Source of the DNA: Aricia agestis
Lineage: Eukaryota; Arthropoda; Insecta; Lepidoptera; Lycaenidae
Length of the DNA stretch: 64,000 bases
Assembly: GCF_905147365.1 (NCBI RefSeq)
Contig: NC_056417.1
Location: forward strand, 10,996,501-11,060,500
Reading direction: 5' to 3'
Below are positions 57,101 through 63,100 of this stretch, one piece after another. The notes under the pieces were generated by a model that made no database searches, had not been told where the DNA came from, and saw only the letters and a program-made list of their open reading frames with translations. Both the position numbers and the translations under genes were made by a program. Position 1 is the stretch's first letter. Each line of letters opens with the position of its first letter.

Positions 57101-60100
57101 GTATTGTACCTATTTAAATATAGAGCTTCAGTAAAATTAGTAACTTGAAGCTCAAGAGTAACCTTTATTGTGTTTAATAAAAAATTAAAAAATGCAAGTT
57201 ATGAGATACATTTGCTAAAGCTTATTTTAAGACAGAAGTCTCGTGTATGACTTCTATTTCTTACATCATTGAGCATCAAAGCAGGATATTATCCGATTAA
57301 CAGAACTAAGTATTTAAAAAATTGCTGAGATTCAAAAAGCTTTCCGAAAGTTAAGTACCTAGTGCAGTGTTTCCCAAACTTGTCGGGACCGCGACCCATC
57401 TACAAGAAAGTTTAAAGTTCGCGGCTCACCAAGGTGACACAAGTGTCATGAAGACAAAAAAGCAGCAGTATGTTGCTGCCGCATCATTTACCCATTAATA
57501 CTTATCGTAGTTCACCACCGTAATATTATCATCATCGTCAGCTTTTACTTACACAATTACATTTGCGTTCGAATGCCCCGCCCCCGTCCCGCACGCACCC
57601 ACGACGACGAACGAACGAGTAAAACCCTACCGTATATCCCTACCGTAGTGAAACGAATGTACTTGCGCAGAGCAACGGAGGGGAAGCGGGCGGCGCGGGC
57701 CCGCGTACACAAACTCTTGGAGTTTGTGTACCTGCGCCCACAGGGGTGACGTTGGCGCGTTGTCTACGAATTTTGTGTTGTAAAACGATAACTTATCTTA
57801 TAAACAATGGGATATTATAATAAATGTTCAGTGTACGGGTGTAAATCCGATTCAAAAAACAAAAAGGATTTAAATTTTCATAAATATCGGCTCACAGTTT
57901 ACACTAATATTGTGTTGGCCTTGGCGGCATGTATTTGCATCTCTGTTTTATTGTTTACGTTGTAAGAAGTGTAACAAGGATAGAAACAATATAGAATAAA
58001 TTAAAAATCTGTCAAATACCCTGTTACATACTAATTAGTACCTACCTACCCAGGTACTCATATCAAGTGTAACATACCGCGCCCTTACCGCGCACGCGCA
58101 TAATAAGAGTTTTGAAGTGCTTCTGTTACACCTGACGTGTGATTAATTATTGGATATTTTATATATTCGAAATTTCAAATGCGTCTTCATTATTTTAATC
58201 CTTCGATCGTGATTCGTGGATCCTTGGAAATCTATTGTTATTCTATTGTGTCTCGCTCACCGGTGAGCTTATGGGGCTTGATGGGTTAATTAATTTTTTA
58301 AATAGAGAACTAAAATCATCTAAAAATAAAGTTTCACGTAAATATCTGGCAGTACGACATAATATGTACAGGCACTGTGTGTGCTATATTCACTGCTGCA
58401 TCATCCCCATACTCCCGAATATCTCGCACCTCACTTTCAATACCGTTGCAGCAGGCACGATAAAAACCTCCGATCCACTTCAAATCAGCTTTTAAGTTGC
58501 CCTTCTTACAAGTCAAGTTCCGTCCACTCTTCTTTTAATATCCAGGCTATTCTCCTCTGGAACGCTCTTCCTCCGAAAATCAGGATGTCAAAAACCAGAG
58601 ATACTTTTAAGCGCAGGCTCACGTAAGTTTTACTTGAAACAGTTGGCAGACTCTTAGTTTTCATAATTTATGGCATAAATTAATATTTGTAATATTTTTA
58701 GCATTATCATTGATCAACTATATATTATTATAATATATTTATTATATAATAATATTATATTATGTATGGTTATTGGTTTTATTTATATATAATTTTATGT
58801 GTGATAATATGTATATTATAAGTATAGTATAATATTATACAATATATATTTTATAAGTATAATATATATTTATTATTTTTTCTGTCTTTTCCTCTTTCAA
58901 CTCGACTGGCACCTATACAACTTTGTCCTTGTATCGCCCAAAGGTTGACTGGTAGATAATGCCATACGGCATTAAGTCCACCTTTGTACCTATATGTGCA
59001 TAGAGTTTTAAAAATAAATATAATAAAAAAATATGTAAATATAACACGCTGATTAAACAGATTAAATGATAACATTTGCATTATAAGCACAATATTTTAT
59101 TTTTATTTTATTTCCCGTTTCGTGGCAACCCTGGCATATCTGCTCGATACCTGTCATCGGTGGCGGCATCGTGCGACGTCAAAGGCGTTTCGTTACTGTA
59201 GGGACTAATATTGCTATACTGTGCTATTAACATTGAATTGACATATTCAACCAAATAACGTTGGTCTCTTCCTCGATGTACATATTCAGATTTTTTTGCT
59301 GTTTAATTTATTAACGGGGTCCCTAAAAACTGTACATAATTTCCTAGGGGTCCGTAGCAGGAAAAGGTTGGGAAATACAGCACTAGACAATGATGATAAA
59401 TCTATTTTAACTCAAGGTGACTTAATTTTAATCGAATGCACCCTATATATACAAAAGGCGACAGAGTGCACGCGAAGTACGTCAAAGCAACAACATACAT
59501 TATGCGTAATCCCACACACATGAGTTCCATCGATTTAATAGACTCGGAGCTCAGTGTAATCGCACAGGGTTTCATATTTCAAAGTTTGCTGTACTAACCT
59601 TTGTCTATGAGAAGACAAAGGAATGGAATCCTAGAAAGGTCTAGAAATGGATAGACTACGAGACTCGATACTTGTGTGGTAATGTAAAGTCAGAGTTTTC
59701 CAATTTCTGAAATACTGCTCAGACAATTAAAGCAAAGTTTACCAAGGAAAATAGCATAATTATATTTTGCGATTAAAATAAGTCTAAGTTCTATAGCAAA
59801 TTCCATCCATCCCTTCAATAGTTTTTGCGTGGAAATTATCAAACTTTCATCCTCACAACCAGTTAAACATTAATAATAGTAATAGGTCACCCATATTATA
59901 ATAATATGCCTCTATATCAGACGGTAGATCGCCAGTAATTTTCCGGCCATAGATATTCTAGACGGTACTTGTCGGCGGCATTCGACTGCCATCGACAATT
60001 AGTGTCATTCGTCTGTAATCGCTCACTCATGAGTCATGAGTCACATTCACACCATGGTCATAGTAAAAGGAGGGGAAGTAAGTTATCTTCATACAAAGGC

Positions 60101-63100
60101 ACCGCGCGCGGCTTGTATGTGTGCGCCATAGGATCTGCGTCGCCACGTACGGCACACAACAAAATCTCGGCCAGTTTTATAAGGCTGGTACCGCCGAGAT
60201 TTTATTGTGTGCCGTATGTGGCGACGCATTGATACTATGGCGCAAACATACAAGCCGCGCGCGGTGCCTTTGTATGAAGATTAACTTACTTCCCCTCCTT
60301 CTACTATGCCATGGTAGTAAGCAACTCACCTTTAACAAACAGTCTAAACAGCAGCTCATCGCTGCCGTACAGGTTGCGGGCGAGACAGCGGTACTCGCCC
60401 GCGTGCTCCGGCCCGGCGGCCGCGATCGTGATCTCCGACGTCATCGCACCGTTACCGATATCGCGCATCTCCACGCCGCCGGAACCACTACAAGCAATGG
60501 TGATATCAACCACTAAGACTAGGGTTTCACGGTCAGTTAGGCATCAGACTGATGGACTGAACTGACGCCAGACTGACCGTATAACCCAAGTCTAACACAG
60601 CTACAAAAAACCGGTTAGAAGCTGTTATAGTTGTAAGCTATGTAATGTTAAAACCATTAACCGGAACTGGATACTTAGAACGTCAGCCGCTGAATATGAG
60701 TATTGAGTATTCTAGCTAGCTCACATAGCATGATAACATGTGTGTAACATAATAACAGTTGTAACGACTGGCAGTGCTAAAAAGTAAAACCACTAAAGTA
60801 GATCACAGGATTACAGGCAAACGTGTCAAAATTGACCACACAAACCGCTCTAGCGATGGAGTTAATGAGTGCAAAAACCATTTAATCACTTGTACGTGTT
60901 TGAACTCATAATATTATTGTATTCTCATGATCTAGATTCTAGATTTTACAATCACTAAAGTAAGTCAATACTAATATTAGAAATGCGAAAATATGTCTGT
61001 TTGATGATTCCTCAGCCTAAAAGGTTAATTAGGTTTAGACATGCTTTAACAGCTACTGGAATTGTATAATAATAAGGTTAATAAATTACCATTTTCCATT
61101 TCTGTGCAATGATGATGCGAAAACATTCATCTCTATAATAAATCGAGTTCAATAACAAAGCATTAATCGTGTAACTAAGACATCAAAATCTTAATTAACG
61201 TTATATACAATTCATAAAATCATCTGTTATTCGAAGATTGAGGGAAGACCTCCAATTTAGCTTTCATCTGAAATCGGCTTATTCAATACCAATTGTCAGC
61301 TAATAATTATTACAAGGATTCATTACAATAGACGCTTCTCTAGTATTTGAATAAAATAATATCATGTTGCTACAATTCAACTTATAAAACAAAATAGTAT
61401 TATATCCTTGAGTTTAATTAAGACTTCATAAGACTTGCAACTCTATATTAATGACTTCTTCCACAATTTAAGTTAATATTGTGGAACGACGCCAACGCCT
61501 CCGTGGTCTAGTGGTATAGAGCGCGGCTCTTGACTCGGAGGTCGTGGGTTCGATTCCCGCGTTGGAACCATGTTATTTCCAAATTTGGTTAGGTCAATGC
61601 AGGCTGATCACCTGATTGTCTGACAAGTAAGATGATCCATGCGTCGGATGGACATGTAAAAAGTCGGTCCTGCGCCTGATCTCTCGCCAGTCGTGTCGGT
61701 CGTCCGTCCCACTGGGTTACGAGGGTAAAGGAATAAAGAGTGCTCTTGTGTACTGCGCACACACTTGGGCACTATAAAATTACTCCTGCGTATCTGGCCT
61801 GGTTTCAATGAAACCGGCCACCGTCACCGAAACCGGTGTGGCAGCTATTATTATCATGGTTTTTTTTTGGGATTTCCATTCTCCTTTACAGGGTTCTACT
61901 GAAGTTGCGGGCTTGTTGCCAAACAACTACAGGTGATGTGTCAATTAATTATTATTAATAGCTAAAAACTTGCAGACGATGCGACATGTGTTGAGGATGA
62001 CTGCTTTCTGTATGGTAATGAATGTGAGTGGATGAATGTTATTATTATTATTATGTTTTTTTAATATTTCTTTTCTCCCTTGCGGGGTATACTAAAGTTG
62101 CGGACATGTGGCCAAGCAACTTCAGGTGATGGAACAGTTTAATCATTTATTGATAGGAATTTACGAACGAATATTTATTATTATTATATTGTGGAGCAAA
62201 TTTAATTTTGTTTCGCTACCTACTACAATGAACAGTTTTATCTTGTTTCCGCAAAACGTACGGTGCCCATGGGATTTTCATTACACGCAAACAAAGCCAC
62301 GATGGCCTCTAAATCATACCGCTGAATAGAATATGTGCGGCATAGTTTAGGAGTTCATCTGAATTTAGTGTGAATTATTTTGACGTGTACTATAGGAGCC
62401 TACTGGATTAGGAGGTGTTATACCATTGTTAGCCGGCTGACAGCGGTGACAGGTTAAGCCGCTGCTTGACGGAGAATCTAATAAATTGCTAATACCCGAG
62501 ACAAAGGAATTCAATTCCCGACAGTAATAAGGACACGACTAGCAAATCTGTTACGTCCGACCGATTCTCTCAAAATTGGTCTTATATTTTTTAATACTTC
62601 AAAGGCCCCTAATTTGTTCTGATTATTTGAAATAATGAATGTTTTCAGTTATTTTATTTAAAATTATAATCGATCACGAATGGTCAACTATTGGTTCAAT
62701 CATAGATGAAGTATTATAGTATAGATGTAACCTTAGCCCGTCATCGCGTGACCATTTTGTGCTTATTTTTACACAAGTAGTGTGCGTTTATTTTCTTGAA
62801 TATTTCTATTCGTCGATCATTTCGAAGCACATTACAATCCAGAAAAGAAAGTCATTTAGTTTATGACATCGATAAATTATAGTTCAAGTAATGAGAATCC
62901 GTAAACACATGTAAAAAGCTAGGCAATGTTTGTGGCCAAATTGTTAATTGATGTGACATTTTTAGCACTAATGCCTTATATAGCACGAATTAGGGATTAT
63001 TAAATTTATAAATTATCTTTTTAGCTTACAAAAATACCGATTGAAAAGCCCAAAAAACGTTGTTTAAATTTAATGTTAAATTCACGTTTTTGAGGCATTC

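Larger units (their letters stand above)
57363..59382. mobile_element. old hAT-like element with later insertions
   Basis: Left end GCAGTGTTTCCCAAACTTG with CGGGACCGCGACCC, right end GGTTGGGAAATACAGC: inverted, hAT-like termini. CTAG flanks both ends; an 8-bp duplication is not clear. Inside lie a THAP-domain relic and a LINE tail, so the element was partly coding and then invaded. Sits in the intron before FN3-1. Confidence 0.55.
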
